The notes under the pieces were generated by a model. The model searched no databases. It saw only the letters and a program-made list of their open reading frames with translations, and was not told where the DNA came from. A DNA stretch of 64,000 nucleotides from Hydrogenobacter sp. (GTDB lineage Bacteria; Aquificota; Aquificia; Aquificales; Aquificaceae): NCBI GenBank assembly GCA_028276405.1, contig JAPYWJ010000005.1:1-64000 (forward strand), read 5' to 3'. This document shows positions 34,758 through 43,687 of this stretch, piece by piece (the first letter of the stretch is position 1; every line of letters begins with the position of its first letter). Made by a program: the position numbers and the translations under genes.

Positions 34758-35786
34758 ATGAAAGCAGTATTGCTTAAAGCCTTTGGCGGAGTAGAGCATC
34801 TTGAGTATGTAGAGGACTTTCCCAAGCCAGAAATAAAAGAAGACGAGGTGCTCATCAAGGTAAAAGCGGTAGCTCTAAACCATCTTGACATTTGGGTTAG
34901 AAAGGGAGCTTTAGCCATAAAGCCTGAGCTTCCTCACATATTGGGTTCTGATATTAGCGGTGTGGTGGAAAAAGTGGGAAGTTTGGTAAGAAATGTAAAG
35001 GAGGGAGATGAGGTTGTGGTCTCTCCTGGGCTTTCCTGTGGGGTTTGTCATGAGTGCCTCTCTGGTAGGGATAACTTGTGTAGGTATTACGATATATTAG
35101 GTCTTAAGGCAAAGGGTGGTTATGCGGGGTATGTAAAAGTGCCGTCAAAAAATGTCATCCCAAAACCTAAAAACCTGAGCTTTGAGGAATCTGCAAGCTA
35201 TCCTCTTACCTTCCTAACTGTCTGGAATGCTCTTGTGAGAAAAGGGCAGATAAAACCTTACAGCAAAGTGCTCATATGGGCTGGGTCTTCGGGTGTAGGT
35301 GTGGCAGGCATACAGATAGCCAAGCTGATGGGCGCTTTTGTTATAGCTACAGCAGGAAGCGAAGAGAAGGCAAACAGGTGCAAGCAGTTGGGTGCTGACT
35401 TGGTAATAAATCACTATCAGGAGAATGTACCCAAAAGGGTAAGAGAGATCTTCAAGGAAGGTGTTGATGTAGTGATGGACCATGTGGGTGAGCAGACTTT
35501 CTTAAAAAGCATAGAATGCCTTAGGAAAGGTGGCAAGTTAGTGTTCTTTGGAACCACTACGGGAAGCAACGCAAGCATAGACATAAGGTACTTGTTTGTA
35601 AGAGAGATAGAGCTCATAGGCACTTACATGGGACCATCTGCTGACCTTTTGAAAATATCAGAGCTTTTTGAAAGGGGACTTTTAAAGCCTATAGTAGACA
35701 AGGTGTTTCATCTTTCGCAAGCTCAAGAAGCGCACGAGTATTTAGAAGCATCCAAACACTTTGGCAAGGTTATACTTAAAGTTTAA
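34758..35786 (+). CDS. Zinc-dependent alcohol dehydrogenase (MDR family)
   Basis: The protein has 342 residues. A GroES-like catalytic domain contains NHLDIWVRKG, the GSDISGVVEKVG loop and a structural zinc site CGVCHECLSGRDNLC. The Rossmann domain has WAGSSGVGVAGIQIAK. Substrate cannot be told; many Aquificales homologues are annotated as alcohol dehydrogenase. It starts 4 bases after the HepT-like gene and is probably in one operon. Its TAA stop lies in the TTTAAC target of the following IS remnant. Confidence 0.88.
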   Translation: MKAVLLKAFGGVEHLEYVEDFPKPEIKEDEVLIKVKAVALNHLDIWVRKGALAIKPELPHILGSDISGVVEKVGSLVRNVKEGDEVVVSPGLSCGVCHECLSGRDNLCRYYDILGLKAKGGYAGYVKVPSKNVIPKPKNLSFEESASYPLTFLTVWNALVRKGQIKPYSKVLIWAGSSGVGVAGIQIAKLMGAFVIATAGSEEKANRCKQLGADLVINHYQENVPKRVREIFKEGVDVVMDHVGEQTFLKSIECLRKGGKLVFFGTTTGSNASIDIRYLFVREIELIGTYMGPSADLLKISELFERGLLKPIVDKVFHLSQAQEAHEYLEASKHFGKVILKV

Positions 35787-35787
35787 C

Positions 35788-35989
35788 CCAACTCCGCAAG
35801 AAGTCTCCATCTTACAGAAGGTGGAGATGAATTGCGAAAGACTTGACAGGGTTCTTATTTTGGACTATAGTAATAGATGTCCCGATAATCAAGGGACCTA
35901 GGGTTGGAACGACCCGAAGTAAAGCCTGTGGAGAGGTGGAACCTCTGTGAAGCAGGAAGCTCTATCTTATAGAAGGTGGAGTAGTTCAC
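35788..35989 (+). mobile_element. tnpB-less miniature IS605-type element
   Basis: The element follows TTTAAC (35782-35787). Its left end (CTCCGCAAGAAGTCTCCATC...) has the same hairpin as the intact element, with the loop inverted (ACAG instead of CTGT). Its right end has the hairpin CTATCTT/AAGGTGG and ends at GTAGTTCAC. All of tnpB is missing, but the 3' omegaRNA-like part is kept. Both ends look competent, so TnpA in trans could still move it. Confidence 0.8.
35870..35989 (+). ncRNA. Orphan omegaRNA-like segment
   Basis: Three compact hairpins occur in order: GTCCC/GGGAC (35879-35897), GGGT/ACCC (35901-35915) and AGAGGT/ACCTCT (35932-35946). They are followed by GAAGCAGGAAGCTC, the right-end hairpin and GTAGTTCAC. 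The same sequence blocks follow tnpB in the intact element at 8927-9055. The guide would start at 35990 in the cusA remnant. Whether it is transcribed is unknown; transcription could run on from the alcohol dehydrogenase operon. Confidence 0.55.
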
Positions 35990-36540
35990 TTGCGATGCTT
36001 GAAACTATAAAGTGCTGGCAGGATAAAGAGGGCAGTTAAAAAAGCAGAAACCACACCACCCAACATGGGCAAGGCTATGCGGGATATAACCTCAGCCCCC
36101 ACACCTTTTAGGTATATAGCCGGTAGCAAACCTGCCACAATAGCCAGCATTGTCATAGCTTTAGGTCTTATCCTCTTTACAGCACCTTCGTATATGGCTT
36201 CTTCAAAGCTTTTGTCTTTACCTTCCTCCAAGGATTTCATTATGTAAACCACCATCACTATACCCATCTCCGCTGCGATCCCAAGAAGAGCTAAAAAACC
36301 AGCCACACTTGCCAAGGAAAGCTTATAGTCCAAAAGATACATGAGCAAAAAGCCACCAAGCAAAGAGGATGGAAGGGTAAGAAGCACCAAAAAGGTCTCA
36401 AATAGCTTACCAAGGCTTAGATAAACAAGGACAACTATTAAAAGCAACACAAGGGGCACTATTATTCTAAGGTCCTGCATGGCCTTTTGGTAGTATTCAA
36501 ATTGCCCACTCCACTGATAATAGTATCCTGTGGGTAAATT
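35986..36540 (-). pseudogene. CusA/CzcA RND efflux pump, C-terminal fragment
   Basis: About 180 codons remain of a protein that is normally over 1000 residues long. The readable frame begins with LPTGYYYQWSGQFEYYQKA near 36535, a conserved CusA segment, and continues through the last five membrane helices (VPLVLLLIVVLVYLSLG, GIAAEMGIVMVVYIMKS, RIRPKAMTMLAIVAGLLP). The 5' nine tenths are gone. The first ATG is at 36480. The stop TGA is supplied by the right end of the IS remnant. A functional pump is not possible. Confidence 0.88.
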
Positions 36541-37546
36541 TATTCATAAGCTTCCGCGTAAGTTCCAAAAGTTCCCTGTTCTTTTCATACTCTACCTCCA
36601 GGTCTTTAAGCTGTCTTTTTAGTTCAAGCTGTAATTCTCTTATTTCTTGTTCCTTTGCTTTAATCTCCTCCTGCTTTTCCAAAACCATCATGTTTTCCTT
36701 TTGGGACCTCCACAAGGGTATGGTAAAGCCAACCCTTAGACTGAACAGATGACTCATGGAAGGTCTTGCCATATACTCAACCATGACCTCTATGTACGGT
36801 AGGTATTCTACCTTTCTCTTGCTCAGCTCCAACTTTAAACTCTCCAGCTGGGTATGCTTTTCCCTAAGGTATGGGCTCTTGCTTATGTCTACTCCTTCAA
36901 AGTTAAGATTTCTCCACTCTACTTCTTCGCCCTTCAGTTCAAAGCTCTTTCCCACCAAGTAATCTATACGATTTTTGTAAAGTTCCCTCTGATAATACAG
37001 GTCCGTTATCTCCTTCCTCAGCCTAATTTTGTCTGCCTCCACAGAAAGGATGTCTGCAAGGTTAGCTTTCTGATACTTGTAGTTCTCCTCTGCAATCCTT
37101 TTTAGGTTATTTAGCTCCTTTTCTATGGACTTACGGATCTCTTCCTTTTTGAAGGTATACACCCACTCAAGATAGGCAACTTTTATGTCCCTTACTAGTT
37201 CCCTTTTGATAACTTCTACGCTTTTTTCTATCTCCACAATTTTGTTTTTTGACAGCAAAACTTCCACATCCCTCTTTACAGGCAAAATGTGGGTTTGAGA
37301 AAATCCTACCACGAAACCGCTCATGGGTTCTGCGGAGTTGGGATAGGGCTTGTTTAAAGGCAAGTTGTTAAACCCTGCGTATACGCTTGGGTTGGGGAGA
37401 GTTTTTGAATACCTCTCCTTGTACCTCATACTTTCTTTTAATTTTTCGTATTGCTTTATTTTCGGTGAGTTTTCAAGGGCATAAGATATCAGGTTATCTA
37501 ACTCTCCTCCCCAAGAGAAGGCTAAAAGCAAGAGAAGCAGAAGCAT
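36497..37546 (-). pseudogene. CusC/TolC-type outer-membrane efflux protein, 3' truncated
   Basis: The frame has 349 codons with a signal peptide and two OEP repeats rich in coiled coil. True homology stops near residue 333 (LTRKLMNKF); the last residues (THRILLSVEWAI) are out-of-frame cusA sequence, so a deletion removed the end of this gene, the expected cusB, and most of cusA. Without the C-terminal helix the barrel-tunnel may not assemble. The loss ended a Cu/Ag or Co/Zn/Cd efflux system of the Cus/Czc type. It lies downstream of ftsZ in the same direction. Confidence 0.82.
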
Positions 37547-37586
37547 GAAAAAAAATTAAAGCTATTGAAATTTATATTGAAGACTT

Positions 37587-37862
37587 TTATTTAACTTTGT
37601 TTTTGTACACAAATAACACCACTTTTTTATTAATTTTATCTTCTCTTATCACACATACATGGGTGATGCTCTCACAGAAGTGAGGAAGAAGCTCACCTGT
37701 CTGTCTGTTTATGTAGTATATTCTGTCCTCTTTGTGCTGGTCCTCAGAAAAGCTCTTTAGGTCTTTTACAGAAAGTTCTACCGCAGGAGCATTTCTATAG
37801 CCATAGACTAAACCCAAGACAAAGGACAAAGCTTTATTCCCTTTTGTTTCTACCCTTCTCAT
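37587..37862 (-). CDS. Hypothetical protein following ftsZ
   Basis: The protein has 91 residues, basic, and starts with an ATGA overlap on the ftsZ stop, so it is translationally coupled to ftsZ. It has no membrane segment. A central EDRIYYINRQTGELLPHFC stretch and beta-strands at the end (HVCVIREDKINKKVVLFVYKN) are the only visible features. I do not recognise the family; conservation next to ftsZ in related genomes would suggest a cell-division link. Confidence 0.65.
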   Translation of the reverse strand: MRRVETKGNKALSFVLGLVYGYRNAPAVELSVKDLKSFSEDQHKEDRIYYINRQTGELLPHFCESITHVCVIREDKINKKVVLFVYKNKVK

Positions 37863-38941
37863 AGCTTTCTCTTTCTTCTTAGATATGCGGGTATGTCCTC
37901 TATCTCTGGCTGTACTGGTTCTATAACGGTTTCTGGAACTACCTTTTTTATTTCCTTAGGTTCGGGTTTTTTAACCACCTTAAGATGCGTGTGAGATTGT
38001 GCTTCCTCAAAATCTGTCGCAACTACTGCAATACGCATAAAGTTTTCTTTTGTATCTTCCACTACTGCACCGAATATGATGAGAGCATCCTCATGAGCTG
38101 ACTCTCTTATCCTGCTTATAGTTTCTTCCACATCCCTAAAAGGTATATCTTCGCTCACCCACAGAGTGATGAGGAGCCTTCTGGCACCTTCAACACTGTT
38201 GCCTTCAAGGAGAGGGCTTGTTATGGCTTGCTCTACGGCATAATCCTTCCTGCCATCACCTTTTCCTTCTCCCATACCGATGAGGGCAAGCCCTCCTTTT
38301 TCCATAACAGTTCTCACATCTGCAAAGTCTACATTTATAAGAGCAGGCGTCACCACTATGCTGGTTATACCTCTAACTGCCTTTGAAAGCACATCGTCCA
38401 CCATCTTGAAGGCATCTTTTATGCTAAAGTTTCTATCTGCCATCTCTGCAAGCTTCTGATTGTTTATAACTATGTAAGTGTCTACCATGTCCTTTAACCT
38501 TTCAAGACCCTCTAAAGCGACTTGCATCCTTTTTGGACCTTCAAAGGAAAAGGGTTTGGTAGCTACTGCTACTGTAAGAATACCCATCTCCTTGGCAGTT
38601 TCTGCGATCACTGGTGCTGCACCCGTTCCTGTGCCACCACCTAAGCCCACCGCCAGAAAGAGCATATCTGTGCCTCTGAGAACCTCCCTTATCTTGTCTA
38701 TGTCCTCAAGAGCTGCCTGTTCCCCTATCTGAGGTTTGGCTCCCGCACCTAATCCTTTTGTGACTTTTTCTCCTATCTGTATTTTGTTGGGGACACTCAG
38801 TGAGGTTAAATGCTGTATGTCAGTATTTATCGCAAAAAGTTCCACACCTTCTATTCCATCAAGGTGCATACGGTTTACAGCATTTGAACCACCTCCACCC
38901 ACACCGAACACTTTTATGCGTGTAGGATTAACGCTCTCCAT
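37859..38941 (-). CDS. ftsZ: Cell division GTPase FtsZ
   Basis: The protein has 360 residues and is the tubulin-like GTPase that forms the Z ring. It has the GTP-binding signature GGGTGTGAAPV (about 104-114), an N-terminal VFGVGGGGSNAVNRM and the T7 loop NVDFADVRTVM. The C-terminal tail EDIPAYLRRKRK is the peptide that binds FtsA and other partners. It is at the end of the murB-ddl-ftsQ-ftsA-ftsZ cluster, 18 bases after ftsA. Confidence 0.97.
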   Translation of the reverse strand: MESVNPTRIKVFGVGGGGSNAVNRMHLDGIEGVELFAINTDIQHLTSLSVPNKIQIGEKVTKGLGAGAKPQIGEQAALEDIDKIREVLRGTDMLFLAVGLGGGTGTGAAPVIAETAKEMGILTVAVATKPFSFEGPKRMQVALEGLERLKDMVDTYIVINNQKLAEMADRNFSIKDAFKMVDDVLSKAVRGITSIVVTPALINVDFADVRTVMEKGGLALIGMGEGKGDGRKDYAVEQAITSPLLEGNSVEGARRLLITLWVSEDIPFRDVEETISRIRESAHEDALIIFGAVVEDTKENFMRIAVVATDFEEAQSHTHLKVVKKPEPKEIKKVVPETVIEPVQPEIEDIPAYLRRKRKL

Positions 38942-38959
38942 AGCTTTTTACCTCCTATC

Positions 38960-40216
38960 CTATATTACATCCTTAAAAAAATCCTTTATCCTGATAAAAA
39001 GAGACTTAACATCCACTTTTCCTTTTACTACGCTATTTTCTTGAGAATTCCGCAAGAGCTCCTTTTTACCTGAAAACTGTTCTTGGTAAGCAAGCTTGAG
39101 AAGACCCACACCTGTAGAAAAGGATGGATCTTGAATCTTTTCCTTTAGACCTATCACACCCGTAGGATATCCTAGCCTTACGGGCATGTCAAAGTACCTC
39201 TCAAGGAACTCCCTAATACCAGCAAGTTTGGCACAGCCCCCTGTGATCACCACACCTGCGTTTATCGAGTCAAGCTTTATCCCCTGTGCATTTATTAGCT
39301 CTAAAACTTTATCCATAATTTCCTCAAGTCTTATCTGTATAACTTCTGCCAGCTGTCTTTTACTTATCATAGCTTCCTTTTCCTCTCCTCTGGGTTTTAT
39401 TTTAATTCTTTCTGTCTCGTTCACAAGGTCCGCTATGGCAAAACCTTGCTCCATTTTTATCCTCTCTGCCTGTTCACTTGTGATCTTCATAAAGTGTGCT
39501 ATGTCCTTTGTTATGTTTATGCCTCCCATAGGAACGCTCCCCGTTATGATGGGTGAGCCTTCGGCATAAAGCACAAAATCAGTAAGCCCTGCACCCATGT
39601 CCAGAAGAAGCACACCTTCTTCTTTTTCTTCCAATGTAAGCACCGCTTCGGAAGAAGCCATAGAAGATAGAAATCTGCTTGATATCCTTAGACCACTTGA
39701 AGCAATAGCTTTTTCCAGGTTTCTCAGCATGCTACTGCCTACTTTAACCACATGCACCTCCGCGGAAATCCTTGAGCCCAAAAGCCCCACTGGGTCTATA
39801 ACCCCTTCTTGGTCATCCAAAACAAACCTCCTAGGAATGGCGCTTATCACCTCGTATCCGTCTTCCTTAGCTCTGGTTATAGCTCTTTCTATCAGTCTGT
39901 CTATGTGCAGATGGTCTATTTCTACTGGTTGTGGTGATACACTTATGGTGTCTTTTTCGTTCTGACTTTTTATGTTAGGACCAGAAATGCCTATAACAAC
40001 AGTGTCTATGCGCACACCAGACATTTCTTGGGCTTCTTTTAGAGCGCTCAGTATGGTATGGACAGCAAGATCCAACCTTGTTATGTACCCCCTATCTATA
40101 CCTTTTGATGGTGCCTCTCCTACACCTACTATGTGTATATCCCCATAACTGTCCACCTCACCCACTAATAGAGCGACCTTACTTGTACCCACATCTAATG
40201 AAGTTATCAGCTTCAT
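38960..40216 (-). CDS. ftsA: Cell division protein FtsA
   Basis: The protein has 418 residues with an actin-like fold: phosphate loops SLDVGTSKVALLVGE and LLDMGAGLTDFVLY, the adenosine motif ITGGCAKLAGI, and the FtsA-specific 1C domain. The C-terminal amphipathic helix (SLFIRIKDFFKDVI) ties the Z ring to the membrane. It begins 2 bases after ftsQ. Confidence 0.97.
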   Translation of the reverse strand: MKLITSLDVGTSKVALLVGEVDSYGDIHIVGVGEAPSKGIDRGYITRLDLAVHTILSALKEAQEMSGVRIDTVVIGISGPNIKSQNEKDTISVSPQPVEIDHLHIDRLIERAITRAKEDGYEVISAIPRRFVLDDQEGVIDPVGLLGSRISAEVHVVKVGSSMLRNLEKAIASSGLRISSRFLSSMASSEAVLTLEEKEEGVLLLDMGAGLTDFVLYAEGSPIITGSVPMGGINITKDIAHFMKITSEQAERIKMEQGFAIADLVNETERIKIKPRGEEKEAMISKRQLAEVIQIRLEEIMDKVLELINAQGIKLDSINAGVVITGGCAKLAGIREFLERYFDMPVRLGYPTGVIGLKEKIQDPSFSTGVGLLKLAYQEQFSGKKELLRNSQENSVVKGKVDVKSLFIRIKDFFKDVI

Positions 40217-40218
40217 AA

Positions 40219-40944
40219 TTACTGCCCACCTTTTATTATTGCCATACCTTGTGTTGTTAGGTCAATCTCTTTTGCTTTCATACTTATATTATAGATACGC
40301 TCTAATCTTTTTAAGCTGTCCTGGTCTATTTGCTCTAAAGGAGGAAGAAGTATCTTGGTGTTATCAGTTGTGTAAACAAAAGTACTTACATCGCTCAGAT
40401 AAATGTCCCTTAAAGGTAGATGATTTTCACACACTTCTACTAAGTTTTTTAATACAGAAAAGTTGTCTTTTACGAGTTTTACACTGCGCGTGTATATGTA
40501 AGGTTTCTTTCCTGGTAGGTATTTAGAAAAAAAAGGTACACCCTTATCATCAAAAAATACCGTCTTTTCTCCTTCAAAAACAGTTAGAAAAGGTTTCCTT
40601 TCCTTTATGTGCAGCTTTAGAAAAACACCTTCCTTATGAAAAACCCTATCTATTCTCACATCTTCTACGGAATTACCCGTAAGGGTGTTAAGAACATCTA
40701 AGAGCCTGCCTTCGTTTATAAAAAGCCAGTTATTTTTTAGCTCTCCTACTGCCTGGGAAAATACATAGGTTGGTATGGTGGTGTTGCCTTCTACCTGAAT
40801 GGCTTTTATTTTAAAGTAGGGTAGCGTATCCACAAAAACGGGTAAGAAAAAACCTCCTAAAGCCATAGAAGATATCCAAACTATCGCCAAGACATAGCTT
40901 ATCCCAGTATACTTGCTCCCCGTGCTCTTCCCCTCTTTTTTCAT
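40219..40944 (-). CDS. ftsQ: Cell division protein FtsQ
   Basis: The protein has 241 residues. A basic N-terminal tail, one membrane segment (about 15-35) and a POTRA domain (FKIKAIQVEGNTTIPTYVFSQ) lead into the FtsQ beta domain. It links early and late divisome proteins in the periplasm. Its place between ddl and ftsA supports the assignment more than sequence alone. Confidence 0.88.
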   Translation of the reverse strand: MKKEGKSTGSKYTGISYVLAIVWISSMALGGFFLPVFVDTLPYFKIKAIQVEGNTTIPTYVFSQAVGELKNNWLFINEGRLLDVLNTLTGNSVEDVRIDRVFHKEGVFLKLHIKERKPFLTVFEGEKTVFFDDKGVPFFSKYLPGKKPYIYTRSVKLVKDNFSVLKNLVEVCENHLPLRDIYLSDVSTFVYTTDNTKILLPPLEQIDQDSLKRLERIYNISMKAKEIDLTTQGMAIIKGGQ

Positions 40945-40947
40945 AGC

Positions 40948-41814
40948 TTAAAATAATAACATATGTACCATTTTTTTAAAATCAATACCTTTTTTTATGC
41001 ACATCATGGGAAAAAGGCTCAGCTCTGTCATACCGGGTATGGTATTGGCTTCCAACACATACGGAGTACCGTCCTTTGAGAGTCTAAAATCTATCCTTGA
41101 TATGTCTCTGAGTTCTAAATATTTGTGCACTTTTAAAGCCATATCCTGAAGCTTTTTTATCAGTTCATCGTCTTCTAAAAATACATATTCAGACATGCCT
41201 TTTGTATACTTGCTCTCATAGTCATAAATGTTTCTTTTTGGGCGCACCTCCAAAGGTGGTAGAGCTTGATCTTTGAGTATACCTACCGTTATGTCCCTCC
41301 CTTCTATATACTCCTCTATAAGTACCTTCTGAGAAATGTCAAAGATTTTCCTGATTGCTGAGGTTAGCTCTTCTCTTTCCTTTACTAAGTAGAGCCCCAC
41401 GCTTGAACCTTGGTCTGCTGGCTTTACTATAGCCGGAAACTTATCCCAGTTTACTTCTTCACCTCTACGAACACACACACCGTTAGGCACTGGTATGCGG
41501 TGATAGGTAAGTATCTTTTTGGTTATCTCCTTGTCCATAGCCAGAGAGCTACCGAGAACTCCCGAACCTGTGTAGGGAATACCCAGGATGTCAAGAAGTC
41601 CTTGCACTCTTCCATCCTCTCCATAGGTGCCATGAAGTGCTATAAACACCTTATCAGGTTTTAGCTCGAGAAGTTTTTGGCAGAGATTTTCGTCTAAGTC
41701 AAGGGGGATAGCTTCGTGTCCCAACTCTCTCAAAGCTTTCAAGATGGCGTTTCCTGTTTTTATGGAGATTTCCCTCTCTTGGGACCTACCTCCCATAAGC
41801 ACCACAACTCTCAA
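40948..41814 (-). CDS. ddl: D-alanine--D-alanine ligase
   Basis: The protein has 288 residues. This ATP-grasp enzyme makes D-Ala-D-Ala for peptidoglycan. Family motifs are MGGRSQEREISIKTG at the N-terminus, HGTYGEDGRVQGLLD, and EANTIPGMTELSLFP. The start overlaps the end of murB by 29 bases, which points to coupled translation. Confidence 0.95.
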   Translation of the reverse strand: MRVVVLMGGRSQEREISIKTGNAILKALRELGHEAIPLDLDENLCQKLLELKPDKVFIALHGTYGEDGRVQGLLDILGIPYTGSGVLGSSLAMDKEITKKILTYHRIPVPNGVCVRRGEEVNWDKFPAIVKPADQGSSVGLYLVKEREELTSAIRKIFDISQKVLIEEYIEGRDITVGILKDQALPPLEVRPKRNIYDYESKYTKGMSEYVFLEDDELIKKLQDMALKVHKYLELRDISRIDFRLSKDGTPYVLEANTIPGMTELSLFPMMCIKKGIDFKKMVHMLLF

Positions 41815-42664
41815 CTATCCTTACCTCCTCTTCAAGCTCTATGCCAAATTCTTCGTAAACCCTCTTCTTGGCTTCTTGCAGTACTTTGATCACCTCTGTA
41901 AATTTACCCCTTCCCAAGTTTACCAAAAAGTTGGCATGCAGGTCAGAAAGAGCGGTATCACCTACCCTATAACCCTTCATACCCACTTTTTCAAGAAGTT
42001 GTCCTGCGTAAGTACCTGGGGGATTTTTAAAAGTAGAACCTGAGGTGGGCATGTTTATAGGTTGTGTGCGTTTTCGCCTTTCCTTTATAAGTTGGTACTC
42101 TTTTTTTACATCAAAATCTGCCATTGCAAACTCAAAATCCGCTCTTAACACTATTCCCATCTGCGGAAATGGTGAGGACCTATATCCAAAGCTAAGTTCT
42201 TCAGCGGAGAGCCTTTCTATAGTGCCATCCCAGGTCATCACCAAAAGGCTCCTTATGTATTGAGATGTTTCACAGCCGAAGGCTCCTGCGTTCATAGCAA
42301 CAGCACCCCCTACGGTGGCAGGAAAGCCCACAAGCCTGTAGATACCCCTCAGGTTCATATTTACCGCAAGTTTAACGAGCTCTGAGAGGGGCACACCACA
42401 TTCTGCAGACACAAAGACCTTATTCCCCTTTCGTCTGACCTTTATTTCTTTGAACTCCCGCGTCATTATAACTACACCTTTGTAGTCTCCAAATATGGTA
42501 TTAGAACCCCTTCCGAGAAAGAACACAGGAAGACCCTTATCCTGAGCCATTCTTACAGCGTGAAATATCTCTTCATAGGTAGCAGGAAAACAAAGGAAAC
42601 TTGCTTTTCCACCTATCTTTATAGTTGTGTAGTTTCTTAAGTCTGCCTCCTTTTCTACGCGCAT
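41786..42664 (-). CDS. murB: UDP-N-acetylenolpyruvoylglucosamine reductase
   Basis: The protein has 292 residues. This flavoenzyme completes UDP-MurNAc synthesis. FAD-binding motifs FFLGRGSNTIFGDYKGVVI and IPATVGGA-like GFPATVGGAVAMNAGAFGCE are seen, as are the catalytic serine in MPTSGSTFKNP and the final glutamate region. It is the type IIb form common in non-enterics. First gene of the division cluster, divergent from tRNA-Phe. Confidence 0.94.
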   Translation of the reverse strand: MRVEKEADLRNYTTIKIGGKASFLCFPATYEEIFHAVRMAQDKGLPVFFLGRGSNTIFGDYKGVVIMTREFKEIKVRRKGNKVFVSAECGVPLSELVKLAVNMNLRGIYRLVGFPATVGGAVAMNAGAFGCETSQYIRSLLVMTWDGTIERLSAEELSFGYRSSPFPQMGIVLRADFEFAMADFDVKKEYQLIKERRKRTQPINMPTSGSTFKNPPGTYAGQLLEKVGMKGYRVGDTALSDLHANFLVNLGRGKFTEVIKVLQEAKKRVYEEFGIELEEEVRIVESCGAYGR

Positions 42665-42680
42665 CCTTTGAAAAATTTAT

Positions 42681-42686
42681 TATAAT
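42681..42686 (+). promoter_or_regulatory. -10 box for tRNA-Phe
   Basis: TATAAT ends 12 bases before the tRNA. No well-spaced -35 box is seen, since the upstream bases belong to the start of murB. Confidence 0.45.
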
Positions 42687-42698
42687 GTTTTCTTATAA

Positions 42699-42771
42699 GG
42701 CCCGGTAGCTCAGTTGGTAGAGCACCCGGCTGAAAACCGGGGTGTCGGCGGTTCGATTCCGCCCTGGGCCA
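42699..42771 (+). tRNA. tRNA-Phe (GAA)
   Basis: The acceptor GGCCCGG pairs with CTGGGCC. The D-arm is GCTCAGTTGGTAGAGC, the anticodon stem CCCGG/CCGGG has loop CTGAAAA (anticodon GAA), and the T-arm is GGCGG-TTCGATT-CCGCC. CCA is not encoded. Its antisense strand carries the 3' end of mnmD. Confidence 0.96.
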
Positions 42772-43687
42772 CTTTGAGAAGTTCCACATTTACCCTATAG
42801 TTTATGAGTATCTCAAGAGGCTGTGCTTTTAGTGTTTCATCCCTAAAGGGTATGGCGTAAGGTGATGTGCTTAGCTTTTTTAATTCCTCTGTACTTAGAA
42901 GATCCCTTAAGGTAAGAGATGCTACGGTGCCTCCTTTTTTTCTCCCTACACTTTGTGAAGTTGCAATGCCAAAGCCTAACATTTTTAGAGCTTTGCGCAC
43001 CGCTAAAGAAGAGGTGTAGGATACCCAAATACCTTCCAAAGATACGCGTAGCCTTATTTCTCTTAAAAACTCGTAGGTCCATAACTCTGGATTCCTGTAA
43101 GGAGAAAATCCATCGTGAAACACTGCATCAGCAATAAACTCACTTACTTGCTTTATTGTCTTCCTAGCATCTCCCAAAAGAAGCCTAAAACTTATCCCAT
43201 CTTTGCAAAACTCAGGAAGTCCGTCAAGCAAAAGCTTTTGATAACCTTTATAAGGTTCAGGTAAAAGGGGTATGATTTCTGGAAGCTCCTTTTCAAAGGA
43301 TAAGATCTGTACCTCAGCATAAGGGTTTGCCCTTTTAATACGCTCTAAGGCGATCGCAATGTTATAACCTAAACCAAATCCCACATCTATTATTCTTACT
43401 TTTCCCTTTTGTGCCTTTTTGACTACTTGAGAAGGCTCTATAAACTTTAAAAGACATTCCCTTATAGCTCCAGAGGTCAAACTGTGATAAGGCTCCCCGT
43501 ATTTGTCGCTTATGAGGGTCAAACTACCATCTTGCGTGGCTCTAATGCCCTTCCCCTCTACAGAAGGTTTAAGCCAAACTTTTACATCTCTGATTATATT
43601 ATTTATACTTTTTTCGCCAAGAATAAGTCCTCTCTCCGAAAGACATCTTTCAAGTGTTGAAAAAATCAGGTAATTCAAGCTTTCCAT
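42710..43687 (-). CDS. mnmD: tRNA 5-(aminomethyl)-2-thiouridine methyltransferase (MnmD/MnmC2 type)
   Basis: The protein has 325 residues. The SAM motif VRIIDVGFGLGYNIAIALE and the family signature FHDGFSPYRNPELWTYEFL are present. It is the stand-alone methyltransferase half of MnmC, without the FAD oxidase domain; the Aquifex DUF752 protein has this form and makes mnm5-modified wobble uridine from nm5U. The last 20 or so residues (VAQGGIEPPTPRF...) are read from the antisense strand of tRNA-Phe, so the true C-terminus is fixed by the tRNA. Its start shares CATG with the divergent TPR gene. Confidence 0.92.
   Translation of the reverse strand: MESLNYLIFSTLERCLSERGLILGEKSINNIIRDVKVWLKPSVEGKGIRATQDGSLTLISDKYGEPYHSLTSGAIRECLLKFIEPSQVVKKAQKGKVRIIDVGFGLGYNIAIALERIKRANPYAEVQILSFEKELPEIIPLLPEPYKGYQKLLLDGLPEFCKDGISFRLLLGDARKTIKQVSEFIADAVFHDGFSPYRNPELWTYEFLREIRLRVSLEGIWVSYTSSLAVRKALKMLGFGIATSQSVGRKKGGTVASLTLRDLLSTEELKKLSTSPYAIPFRDETLKAQPLEILINYRVNVELLKVAQGGIEPPTPRFSAGCSTN

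Noticed and set aside
8937-35980. Repeated CCACCTT...AAGGTGG hairpins considered as a repeat family or CRISPR-like units
   Set aside because: They are few, not regularly spaced, and each lies at the terminus of an IS605-type element.
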